DNA from: Edaphobacter sp.
Lineage (GTDB): Bacteria > Acidobacteriota > Terriglobia > Terriglobales > Acidobacteriaceae
NCBI GenBank assembly: GCA_025462645.1
Contig: JAOAPB010000063.1
Span: 1-50,968, forward strand
Direction of reading: 5' to 3'
Length of the DNA: 50,968 bases
The position numbers were made by a program, and so were the translations under genes. Shown here piece by piece: positions 17,247-24,994 of the stretch (its first letter is position 1; each line of letters starts with the position of its first letter). Below the pieces are notes generated by a model that was not told where the DNA came from, searched no databases, and saw only the letters and a list, made by a program, of their open reading frames with translations.

Positions 17247-17615
17247 CTAACAACGATCCCAAACGGCGTAGATAGCCTGAACGTTCGATCTCTCGTTGAT
17301 AGCTTGTCCTTCGATTTCAACCCAAGCGTGCGCCTTGAAGGGAAGTTTCTGCGCACCGAGCACCATTCGTGCATCAACGCCACGCTTCCTGAGCAGGTAA
17401 GTGATGACGAAGGAGCGCTGCAGGCAAAGGGCTCGCTTGGGGTACCATACGCAACTGTAGTTAACGACTGTGCACACTCGGTGAGTGATCTCTGATCGTG
17501 GGATTCCGCCAACTACTCTCCAACCCTTCACGACGGTATACATCGTCTCAAATGGGCAACAGACCTTGAGAATGTCGTACAACAAAAGCATCAGCAAAGC
17601 TTGAAGGAATAGCAT
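17247..17615 (-). CDS. Lasso peptide biosynthesis B2 protein (leader peptidase)
   Basis: A 122-residue transglutaminase-like (Transglut_core3) cysteine protease. The catalytic Cys64 lies in ALCLQRS and the His96 in KAHAWVEIEG, the standard B2 spacing. B2 proteins remove the leader from the precursor while the B1/PqqD protein holds it. A hydrophobic N-terminus (LMLFLQALLMLLLYDIL) may associate with the membrane. The ATG at 17615 overlaps the stop of the upstream oligopeptidase as TAATG and has GAAGAGG upstream, so translation is coupled. A GTG at 17624 is an alternative start. Length and motifs fit the family closely, and the cyclase follows 13 nt later. Confidence 0.9.
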   Translation of the reverse strand: MLFLQALLMLLLYDILKVCCPFETMYTVVKGWRVVGGIPRSEITHRVCTVVNYSCVWYPKRALCLQRSFVITYLLRKRGVDARMVLGAQKLPFKAHAWVEIEGQAINERSNVQAIYAVWDRC

Positions 17616-19675
17616 TAGGCGCACCTCTTCGACTGGATACGAACTCCTAGTTCTCCGCAGATAAAGGCCAATCTGTCGATCAAAGCTTCAATTTTGATTG
17701 AACGAGGTTGAACCGGGGAGTGACCCCAAGTTGGTTTGTAGTCCAGCAGGACAGAACGGCCGGAACTGCTAGCCGCTTGCAGTCGTGCGGCCATCTTTCG
17801 CACGTGCATCGGATTGCACCGAGTGTCCGAATCACCCGAGATGAATAACACGGCGGGATACTCGACACCAGGTGTGACACAGTGATAGGGCGAGTACGAA
17901 AGCAGAGATATAAAATCCCGCGGATCGGCAGCCGACCCATATTCATCGGCCCAATCACCTGCTGAATCGAAAAGGTGATATCTGATCATGTCGAGGAGAG
18001 GTCCAAGGCAGACAGCTGCGCGGAAGAGGTCTGGCCGCTGAGTAATTGCGGCACCGACCAGGAGACCAGCATTCGAACCACCGCCAATAGCTATGCGTTC
18101 CGGGGCAGAACGCCCGGTTGTTAAGAGCCACTCAGCAGCAGCTATAAAGTCATCAAAGGATTTCTGGCGTTGTTCCCGCTTAGCAGCTAGATGCCACTGC
18201 TCACCAAGCTCTGAGCCGCCACGTAAAGCCGGCACGGCAAACAGGAAACCCTGTTCGATGAGAATCGTGCCCAGAACTGAGAAGCGTGGCGTGACACAAC
18301 TGCCGAAGCCACCGTAACCTGTGAGGAATGTGGGCAAATCGCCAGAATGCAACAGATCGCTGCGCGCGGCGAGGAATAGAGGAATAGACGTGCCATCTTT
18401 CGAAGGGTACACAACCTCCTCAACAGCAATTAGGGACGAATCGAGCGGAGCGCCGGACGGCTCCCAGTTAAACATGGATTCGAGGTGCGGGTCGTAGCAA
18501 ACAACGGTGGGAGGGCACGACACAGAGGTGTAGCTGCAGAAGAGCTTCTCGGTGGCGGTGGTCTGATTCAGGAGGTCCACTGTGACGTAAGAAGGAAAAT
18601 GAAGATCTTGCTGCCTAATGCCATTAAGGCTGAACATTTCGACACTTGTAGAGAATCGGTCGATGCGGTTGACGATAATCCGATCGCCAGCAATGGCAAA
18701 TTGCTGAATTCGTCGACTTGTCTCGGGCACGATCTCGTGCCAATGCGCCGGGTCTGGAGCTTCAGGATCAATTATTATGACGCGAAAATTAGGAGCAGCC
18801 ATGTCCGTATACGCGAGCAATCGACCTTGCGCGAAAAATGGCACAAAAATACCGGGGATATTATTCAGAAGGAGTTTGGGTACATCTCCCGTTCGGAGTT
18901 CATGCAAGTAAACTGAGGTTCGACGGTGTTTGCCCAACGAAGAGACGACATATCCCAGCACGCCTGTTTGGAGCGAGTGAATGACTGCTAAGGATAGGGT
19001 CTTCGCATCGTCGACAACGAAAACGTCTTGGTCTTGATTTCGGTCTGTGCCAAACAGATGGAAGCGCACTGCTTTATGATCTTGCCTTGCACCCTGAAGT
19101 TCTCGATGGGAATAGTAAAATCCGGAACCGTCGAGTGAAAAGGCAAGTCCGGTGCAAAAACCGTCAGGAAGACGGTCCGGCAAAATCGCCATCTGATCAG
19201 TCGTCAAGATCTCCAAGGCAGCGTGATCCGTCCCGCCCTCCCGGACGCAATATGCGAGAAAACGTCCATCGTGAGAAATGGCAGCAATGCTTACTGCTCC
19301 GGAGCAAGTCGTCCTCGTTGCGGGATCGACAAGAATTGATTCTTCCCCGGCAGACCCATCCCTCATCACGATCACAGGCTGCTCTCTATCTTTGTACTGC
19401 TTCAGGTAGAAGTAGCGGTCGCCCACATTCCACGGTTCAAACATGGTCTCTTTGAAAGTTAGTAGATCTCTCACCCGTTCTCTTAGCTCCTCTCGACCCG
19501 GGGCTGCATCAAAACGTGAATGCGTGTACGCTATCTGCTCTTCGAGCCACGCTCGTGTTTGCGGCGAGTTTTGATCTTCTAACCAGCGATAGGGATCGGT
19601 AATCTCCACACCGTGTAGGGTCTCGGTTACGGGATCCACCGGTGTGAACGGGGGTGCAACTATTACACTTGGCAT
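17615..19675 (-). CDS. Prolyl oligopeptidase (S9A) coupled to lasso biosynthesis
   Basis: A 686-residue protein of normal POP length without a signal peptide, so probably cytoplasmic. The N-terminal start DPYRWLEDQNSPQTRAWLEE is typical of POP. A seven-bladed propeller region follows, then the hydrolase with Ser534 (GGGSNAGL), Asp617 (SGDSDTR) and His652 (WGHSP). ATG 19675 has GGAAGG upstream. An open frame runs on to 19792 without similarity. The stop overlaps the B2 start (TAATG), so the enzyme is made together with the maturation proteins. POPs cut small peptides after Pro. Possible roles are trimming the precursor (rich in PP, AP and NP sites), clearing the leader, or self-protection. The role is inference. 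Confidence 0.88.
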   Translation of the reverse strand: MPSVIVAPPFTPVDPVTETLHGVEITDPYRWLEDQNSPQTRAWLEEQIAYTHSRFDAAPGREELRERVRDLLTFKETMFEPWNVGDRYFYLKQYKDREQPVIVMRDGSAGEESILVDPATRTTCSGAVSIAAISHDGRFLAYCVREGGTDHAALEILTTDQMAILPDRLPDGFCTGLAFSLDGSGFYYSHRELQGARQDHKAVRFHLFGTDRNQDQDVFVVDDAKTLSLAVIHSLQTGVLGYVVSSLGKHRRTSVYLHELRTGDVPKLLLNNIPGIFVPFFAQGRLLAYTDMAAPNFRVIIIDPEAPDPAHWHEIVPETSRRIQQFAIAGDRIIVNRIDRFSTSVEMFSLNGIRQQDLHFPSYVTVDLLNQTTATEKLFCSYTSVSCPPTVVCYDPHLESMFNWEPSGAPLDSSLIAVEEVVYPSKDGTSIPLFLAARSDLLHSGDLPTFLTGYGGFGSCVTPRFSVLGTILIEQGFLFAVPALRGGSELGEQWHLAAKREQRQKSFDDFIAAAEWLLTTGRSAPERIAIGGGSNAGLLVGAAITQRPDLFRAAVCLGPLLDMIRYHLFDSAGDWADEYGSAADPRDFISLLSYSPYHCVTPGVEYPAVLFISGDSDTRCNPMHVRKMAARLQAASSSGRSVLLDYKPTWGHSPVQPRSIKIEALIDRLAFICGELGVRIQSKRCA

Positions 19676-19755
19676 GGTGTACCTTCCAGAACGTATGGTC
19701 GAGTGACACGGTAGTTCAGGAACTAGATCCAGTCCCCACATCACGGTTAAGCGAT

Positions 19756-19792
19756 GGATGCACCGTACATCCACGCTCAGACCTCCCGTCAA
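19756..19792 (-). promoter_or_regulatory. Candidate promoter and operator of the biosynthetic operon
   Basis: On the minus strand TTGACG (19792-19787), a 17-nt spacer and TGTACG (19769-19764) give a plausible sigma-70-like promoter about 90 nt before the oligopeptidase start. The -10 region lies inside a 17-bp palindrome, GGATGYAC-C-GTRCATCC (19756-19772), with one mismatched pair. A repressor bound there would block transcription. The divergent S24-type regulator is a natural candidate. Confidence 0.4.
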
Positions 19793-20430
19793 GAACTTTT
19801 TTTGTGCATGGAATCACGCAGCGCCATTTGCGCCGTTCGCTTTTCGTTCCGACACGTTCTCTCCTATCGCAAGGAAGGAATGTGTTTGGGGCTATGAACT
19901 TGACAAGCGACTCTGATGTAATTCGCTAGCTGATAAAAGCCGGACATGGAATTCTGGTTATCTGATGTCATGTTGGGAAGACGCTCTGGCTGCGCGAAAC
20001 CATGCAGAAGTAAGCTAGAATGGGAGCCTTGCCGTTGACCGGTGGCCGTTAAACAATCCAACCTCTAAGGTTGTCCGACCTTGTTCCATTTTCAGAACAA
20101 AACCATGATTCTTCTCCGCCTCGTCGAGCAGGCTTCTACACTCACGCAAAATGGGATTGTTGTACCCATTTGTGCATCGCTCGCCGCACTCGCTCGAGTG
20201 AAGAGGGAGAAAATGGAAAATTCGCTGCGAGCCATGTTCTAAGTATGAAAGGTGAGAAAGCGAGCACAGGAAGTCAGGATCTAGACTTACGAAATCTGAT
20301 ACGCATACAGATGGCTGATGCGGAAAGGATCAAGAGCAGCCCTCTGCCACATTTCCCAGGGAAACGCAGTTCTATCGACTAGCGTAGTGCAAACAGGTGA
20401 CGCCGCGTTTGTTCTACCGCCGGAGTAGTC
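19793..20430. other. Divergent intergenic region of the RiPP locus
   Basis: This stretch of over 600 nt separates the biosynthetic operon from the S24-type regulator. Several short open frames occur (for example 20105-20242 plus, and a TTG frame 20061-19864 minus), but none has a ribosome site or a YxxP leader motif. I see no second precursor here. A small AACCT...AGGTT inverted repeat lies near 20059-20071. Confidence 0.45.
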
Positions 20431-21222
20431 ATGACGAATCCAGGGGAGTGGCTTCGAGGACTTCGGGAAGATCTTCATCTCACGCGCATGGCTGTCGAAC
20501 GCCTTACAAGCGAGGCCGCAGCCAAAGCCAATAATGAGCGCTATCGAATTCGGCGGGGACGGCTCACGGAGATTGAAGAGGGAAAGGCTGTGCCCGACAT
20601 TTTTGAAGTGGAAAGTCTCTGCGAGTGTTACAAGGTGACCTATGAGGCCGTGTTGCACGCCTTCGGCATGAGATTGGGAGCGTCCCACGACGCGCCGCAG
20701 GGGTCAACCGAATCCCACGATGCCTCAAAACGGTGGTCGTTCACTGACACGGATCGCCCGTTTTCCCTGACATTCCAGAGCAAGATCAGCTTCGATACAA
20801 CTCGTCTTGTAACCGAAAGCGCGGAAGACCTGGGGGTGCCTGCGGTTGTACGTCAGCGCCTAGATGCGGGCCAGTTTCGGTTGGGGATCGTCGGCTTGGA
20901 TGATGACACCATGGACGATCTCGTTCCTGGCGGCTCAGTGGTGGTGATCGACAAATCACACAACACCGTAGAGACGGGTGATTGGAAAACTATCCAAGAG
21001 CGGCCCATTTACTTTGTATGGCACGAGAAAGGCTACAGTTGTTCTTGGTGTCATCTCGTGCGTGACACGTTGTTTATTGTGCCTCATCCCACTTCGCGAC
21101 ACCCGGTAATGATTTTCAAGATGCCCCGCGCCGCGACCATCATCGGTCGCATTGTTCATGTGTGGCCGCCCATGATCCTTTCCAAGAGTCCCGCATCAGG
21201 CGGCCATTCGAGTATGAGTTAG
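20431..21222 (+). CDS. HTH and degenerate S24/LexA-type regulator
   Basis: A 263-residue protein with an N-terminal XRE-like helix-turn-helix (about 5-82: WLRGLREDLHLTRMAVERL...YRIRRGRLTEIEEGKAVP) and a C-terminal S24 fold (about 145-250). The latter is recognised by VPGGSVVVIDKS, a GD...YFVWHEKGY strand pair and the closing IIGRIVHVW. The Ser-Lys dyad of self-cleaving LexA/CI proteins appears lost: DDDTM stands where DDSM is expected, and no Lys is seen in the following strand. It is therefore more likely a ligand or dimer platform than an autoprotease. It is divergent from the biosynthetic operon and overlaps the PqqD gene end by 4 nt. It probably controls peptide production. Confidence 0.75.
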   Translation: MTNPGEWLRGLREDLHLTRMAVERLTSEAAAKANNERYRIRRGRLTEIEEGKAVPDIFEVESLCECYKVTYEAVLHAFGMRLGASHDAPQGSTESHDASKRWSFTDTDRPFSLTFQSKISFDTTRLVTESAEDLGVPAVVRQRLDAGQFRLGIVGLDDDTMDDLVPGGSVVVIDKSHNTVETGDWKTIQERPIYFVWHEKGYSCSWCHLVRDTLFIVPHPTSRHPVMIFKMPRAATIIGRIVHVWPPMILSKSPASGGHSSMS

Positions 21223-21572
21223 TGCGCTGTCGCGCGCTGCTTGATCCACGGAAAGATCCTGCTGAACCACGCTTGCCTGGGCAGCGTGGAACCTGGTTGA
21301 TGAATCAGTCGTTTGGCTTCGAGCGATTGAAGGAATTCAGTAACATCTGAAAGAAGCTGCGATCGGGGAACAGAGAAGTCTTGAGCTAGCGCGTCTGCAA
21401 TCTCATCAACCGAATGTAGCTTCTTCAAGAGTTCCCAAATTCTCAGACCGATCGCATTCAGACTGAAACAGATCCCCTGCTCGATGTCCAATAGCACGGC
21501 ACCATCCTCAGAAGTAGTTTCTCGCACGCTCGGTGCGATAAGGAAGTCTTGCGTGGTAATTGGATGCTCCAT
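21219..21572 (-). CDS. PqqD-family RiPP recognition protein (lasso B1)
   Basis: A 117-residue PqqD-like winged-helix protein. VRETTSEDGAVLLDIEQG, then CFSLNAIGLRIWELL and VDEIADALAQDFSVP form the beta-hairpin and helix pattern of RiPP recognition elements. Discrete B1 proteins of this sort bind the YxxP leader and present it to the B2 protease and the cyclase. The start is ATG 21572 with GGAGGAG upstream. The frame continues to 21620 without similarity. A C-terminal extension of about 25 residues (FSRIFPWIKQ) is not part of the core domain. It is separated from the B2/C/A operon by the regulator gene, with which it converges with a 4-nt overlap. Confidence 0.9.
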   Translation of the reverse strand: MEHPITTQDFLIAPSVRETTSEDGAVLLDIEQGICFSLNAIGLRIWELLKKLHSVDEIADALAQDFSVPRSQLLSDVTEFLQSLEAKRLIHQPGSTLPRQAWFSRIFPWIKQRATAH

Positions 21573-22083
21573 ACTGCTCCTCCGATCAATGCACTTTTGA
21601 ACGTTGCGCGGATCAAGCATCGGAGAGAATATGCCTTTCTTTGTCCCTCCGGAACAAAAATTCCGGCTGCAAGAATTGGCGCAGCGGGATTCCGTGGCGC
21701 AAAAGGCTTATTAATCCACAAAAGTTTCAATTATTAAGTCCAAGGGCTTGCGCGGATTACGACTTGTTCTAACGATATGTGTTGGAGATTGATTCGCGCA
21801 GCGTCACACCATCCCATGCTGCACGCCAAGCGCTCGAAATTTGTGCAGGAATTCGTGCACGACCTCCGGCCTCAATGGTGAATCGCGCTTTGTAATTCGA
21901 CCAACCTAGCCGAAGCGCCGCTCTGGTTAGTCTCTGCAATTCAATACGTTATAAGCTCTGGCAGGGAAGTGAGGGCTGGAAATCGTACCGACTACAGGAT
22001 GGAAATGCAGCACTGAAAAAATATTCGTTCACTCTCTACCAAATAACGTTAGTAGTGAACATATCGAGCAAAGGGGGAAATTT
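21573..22083. other. Intergenic region between the B1 gene and the ABC transporter
   Basis: About 510 nt with no recognisable gene. A 34-codon frame starting at 21775 (plus) and other short frames have no ribosome site or leader motif. The region must hold the divergent promoters for the PqqD-like gene and the transporter. I cannot point to convincing boxes. Confidence 0.4.
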
Positions 22084-23880
22084 ATGTCTTCTGAGTGGAA
22101 ATGGCTGGCCCGCCAGACACGCCCCGTGTTGCCGCTCCTTATCCTAAATTTGGTCTTCATTGTTGTAGGCAGTGCACTGACTCTGCTGGACCCCTTGGTT
22201 ATCAGGTGGTTAATCGATGTTGCCCTTCCGGAACGCGATCTCCGCCTCGTCCTCTTAGGCACACTAGTTTTTTGCGCCGTGTATTTGGTAAGTGTGATCG
22301 TGAGCTATCTCGCCTCATTCATCAGTTGCGTGGTGAGCCAAAAGCTCATCTTTCAGATCCGGATATCACTGCTGCGTCGAATCCAAACTCTCGGAGCGAA
22401 ATATCACGGTAACTCCAAGGTGGGGGAAATGCTCTACCGGATCGAGCAAGATGTTGACCGCGTGGCGGAGTTAGGCGGAGACATTCTTCCTCTAGCCATT
22501 CAGATGGTGATCATGGGGCTAATGGTCCTTGTGACCATGGGAGTTCTGAATTGGCATTTGACTCTGGTAGTCGCTCCATTACTCCCCCTCTTTTACGTAT
22601 TGCAACACAGATGTGCGATTAGTTTAAAAGATGCAGCCGACAACGTCCAGAATCAGTCTGGAAAGATCAGCTCGTTCTTACAAGAACACTTGGCCAGCAT
22701 GCTGCAGTTGCAGCTGCTGAATCGGACAAACACACGGGGCAGAAAGTTCGCCCGCCTCGCGGCCGAGGGAGCAAGATTCCAGATCAACCAGCGAGCCACC
22801 GAAATGTCTTTTAGCGTCGCTTCCATTTCGGTGATCGTTCTTGGAATGGGGGCGATCCTCGGGTATGGAGGCTACGAAGTAACTCGGAGCACTTTGACCG
22901 TGGGTGGGCTGGTAGCTTTTTACGGCTACGTCTTCCGGCTGTTCGTGCCCGTAAGCGTTGCCATCGACCTCCAGGCGCGCCTACAACGGGTCGGCGCCAG
23001 CATCCGGCGTATCCAAGAAATTGCGAAAGACAACCCACAAATTGTGAGACGCGAGTGCATGAGACCGCTGCGGTGCGATACCAAACCAGAATTGGAATTC
23101 CGTTCGGTTTGGTTTTGCTACAGTGCCGAGAAACCAGTATTACGTGATATGAGCTTTCGTGTTGACGCTGGCGAAACCGTTGCAGTTGTGGGTCTGAATG
23201 GGTCTGGAAAGAGTACGATTGGCCTCCTGGCGACTCGACTGTTCGACTCAGATGCAGGCAAGATTCTGGTGGGCGGACAGGATATCCAGCGGGTGGGCCG
23301 CCGAAGTCTTCGTGCCCTTTTAACTTTGGTTCCACAGGAGCCAATTCTTTTTGACGGAACAGTTCGTGAGAATCTTCTCTACGGCAATCCAAGAGCGACT
23401 GAGAAAGATTTGGAAACCGTTTCCGCTCTCACTCAGTTGGATCGGGTACTCCTAAAACTTCCGAAGGGTTTGGATGAGCCGCTAGGACCGTCTGGCGGTC
23501 GACTTTCAGGCGGAGAGAAGAAGCGATTAGCACTGGCACGCAGTCTCCTGCAACAGCCAAGAATTCTGATTGTCGACGAGATCACCAGTGCCTTGGACGG
23601 TCCTGCCGCCGCGGGATTACTTCAGGGGCTGGAACTCTTTTGCCAAGCTCGCACACTCGTGGTGATTTCGCACCGTCCGGCGACCATTTTGTGGGCGAAC
23701 AGAATTTTGGTCGTCGCCAATGGGGCGATTGCCGATTCTGGAAAGCATGATGAAATGATCCTTCGCTGCCAGGCATACCAGCGAATTTGGGAGTGTCAAG
23801 ACAGAGTGCCCTCAATAAGGTCTCAACCCGTATTGGGGACGAGCGGAACAACGGAAAGCGCCGAAATTTCGGCATCATAA
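22084..23880 (+). CDS. ABC transporter, fused permease and ATPase (probable peptide exporter)
   Basis: A 598-residue exporter half-transporter. Six membrane segments lie in about 1-300 (first LPLLILNLVFIVVGSALTLL). The ATPase has Walker A GLNGSGKST (370-378), a Q-loop in LVPQEPILF, the signature LSGGEKKR (474-481) and Walker B ILIVDE with D498-E499. The H-loop is ISHRP. There is no N-terminal C39 peptidase, so the leader must be removed by the B2 protein. This is the standard lasso protein D architecture. It probably homodimerises in the inner membrane to export the mature peptide and confer immunity. A good ribosome site (AAGGGGG) precedes the ATG. Confidence 0.9.
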   Translation: MSSEWKWLARQTRPVLPLLILNLVFIVVGSALTLLDPLVIRWLIDVALPERDLRLVLLGTLVFCAVYLVSVIVSYLASFISCVVSQKLIFQIRISLLRRIQTLGAKYHGNSKVGEMLYRIEQDVDRVAELGGDILPLAIQMVIMGLMVLVTMGVLNWHLTLVVAPLLPLFYVLQHRCAISLKDAADNVQNQSGKISSFLQEHLASMLQLQLLNRTNTRGRKFARLAAEGARFQINQRATEMSFSVASISVIVLGMGAILGYGGYEVTRSTLTVGGLVAFYGYVFRLFVPVSVAIDLQARLQRVGASIRRIQEIAKDNPQIVRRECMRPLRCDTKPELEFRSVWFCYSAEKPVLRDMSFRVDAGETVAVVGLNGSGKSTIGLLATRLFDSDAGKILVGGQDIQRVGRRSLRALLTLVPQEPILFDGTVRENLLYGNPRATEKDLETVSALTQLDRVLLKLPKGLDEPLGPSGGRLSGGEKKRLALARSLLQQPRILIVDEITSALDGPAAAGLLQGLELFCQARTLVVISHRPATILWANRILVVANGAIADSGKHDEMILRCQAYQRIWECQDRVPSIRSQPVLGTSGTTESAEISAS

Positions 23881-23980
23881 GGCGTCTCAGTGATCCGACT
23901 TCACTGCCGCACAAAAACCGAATGGCTGCACTGAATTGGTGTCATAATCGCTGGCCGCAGATGCCCAACGTGAGGTGGCA

Positions 23981-24994
23981 ATGTTGAGCGTGATTCTAGT
24001 AGTGGGCGCAGTTCTTGCGTTATTAGCATTGACATCACGTTCAAAATGCGGCGAGCAAGAACCGTGGCCACTCGATTACTACCTGCGTCCGGATTTCACT
24101 AAGACCGAGTCGGTGTTTGGGTTCCGAGAGGTCTGTCGTGATGTCTCAAATACGAAGAGTCTTGGTTTCGTTGCAGCGAACGCCCCCGCCGACATCGTCA
24201 ATTCGTACAGAACCCAGCAACAACGTCTGGCCCGGTTGTCATTACGGATCACGAGCGCCATGCTGGTGCGACGATTGGCTCACGACGGTGATTTCGTGGA
24301 TGGTTTTCCACTCTCTTGCCGCGCTTCCATGTCGAAGTTGAAGAGCGCGTTTCTCTTGGGTATCTGCACATTCGGAAGGGCCGGGCTTCGCGTGCTACAA
24401 GGGTTGAGCGTTGGGATTCCCCAGCGGGTCCAGATTTTGGCATCGGCGACCATTCTGGCAAATATACGAGATCTGCTGAACGATATGCAGCACCATCGCC
24501 AAGCAACCTCCAACGGTCTGAGAGATGAAGGAATCCGCTGTAAAACCTCCAGCTCCTTTTTTAGTGACGAGTCCAGCCAGTCCGGAGTGAAGGAAGACAT
24601 TCTGCGGGCACTCGGACTGTCTCTGCCCAATGATCTATCACGGTTGATATTCTTAGCGACCCTACGCGACAACAACTCTGGCCACTACTACCATCCGGAG
24701 GTCGCTCGCAGGTTTTCGATAGAACTCGCTGACCGGGCAATGCTTGCGTGTCATCGGCTCATCTATGAACGCGTCGTAGCTCTGCCACTCGAAGACCTGA
24801 CAGATCAGCTCGATACTTACATGGCAACTGTACCGGTGGCGAAAAATCGGATACTCGAGAGTTGGACAAAGCTGCGAGCTTATCGCGCAACTATCCCCAT
24901 GAATACCGACACCCTCTCGGCAGAGGTTTTCTTCATGAAAGTTGGAGTCGCGGTTGCAATCCTACAAGCAAGGCTTCCGGGTAGAGTTCAATGA
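23981..24994 (+). CDS. Unknown membrane-anchored protein overlapping a histidine kinase
   Basis: A 337-residue protein from ATG 23981 (GAGG 5 nt upstream; an in-frame GTG at 23975 is possible). One N-terminal hydrophobic segment (LSVILVVGAVLALLALT) suggests a signal anchor. The rest is mostly helical with no motif I can name. The C-terminal half (DLSRLIFLATLRDNNSGHYYHPEVARRF...) resembles an uncharacterised domain I recall from Acidobacteriota proteins, but this cannot be verified here. Its ATGA overlap with the downstream hybrid kinase shows translational coupling, so it may be a sensor or accessory protein of that kinase. It starts 100 nt after the transporter and could belong to the same transcript. 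Confidence 0.7.
   Translation: MLSVILVVGAVLALLALTSRSKCGEQEPWPLDYYLRPDFTKTESVFGFREVCRDVSNTKSLGFVAANAPADIVNSYRTQQQRLARLSLRITSAMLVRRLAHDGDFVDGFPLSCRASMSKLKSAFLLGICTFGRAGLRVLQGLSVGIPQRVQILASATILANIRDLLNDMQHHRQATSNGLRDEGIRCKTSSSFFSDESSQSGVKEDILRALGLSLPNDLSRLIFLATLRDNNSGHYYHPEVARRFSIELADRAMLACHRLIYERVVALPLEDLTDQLDTYMATVPVAKNRILESWTKLRAYRATIPMNTDTLSAEVFFMKVGVAVAILQARLPGRVQ

Noticed and set aside
17234..17512. N-terminal extension of the cyclase frame
   Set aside because: It overlaps the B2 gene in another frame. The conserved domain and the GGAGGG ribosome site indicate a start at 17233.
19676..19792. N-terminal extension of the oligopeptidase
   Set aside because: The extra 39 residues have no similarity to the family, and ATG 19675 has a good ribosome site. 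The region instead contains the promoter-like boxes.
19864..20061. Minus-strand frame upstream of the oligopeptidase considered as a second RiPP precursor
   Set aside because: It has a TTG start, no ribosome site, no YxxP motif and ordinary composition.
23975..24994. CBASS or CD-NTase gene for the patatin system
   Set aside because: No nucleotidyltransferase GS...D.D motif was seen in this protein or anywhere near the patatin gene.
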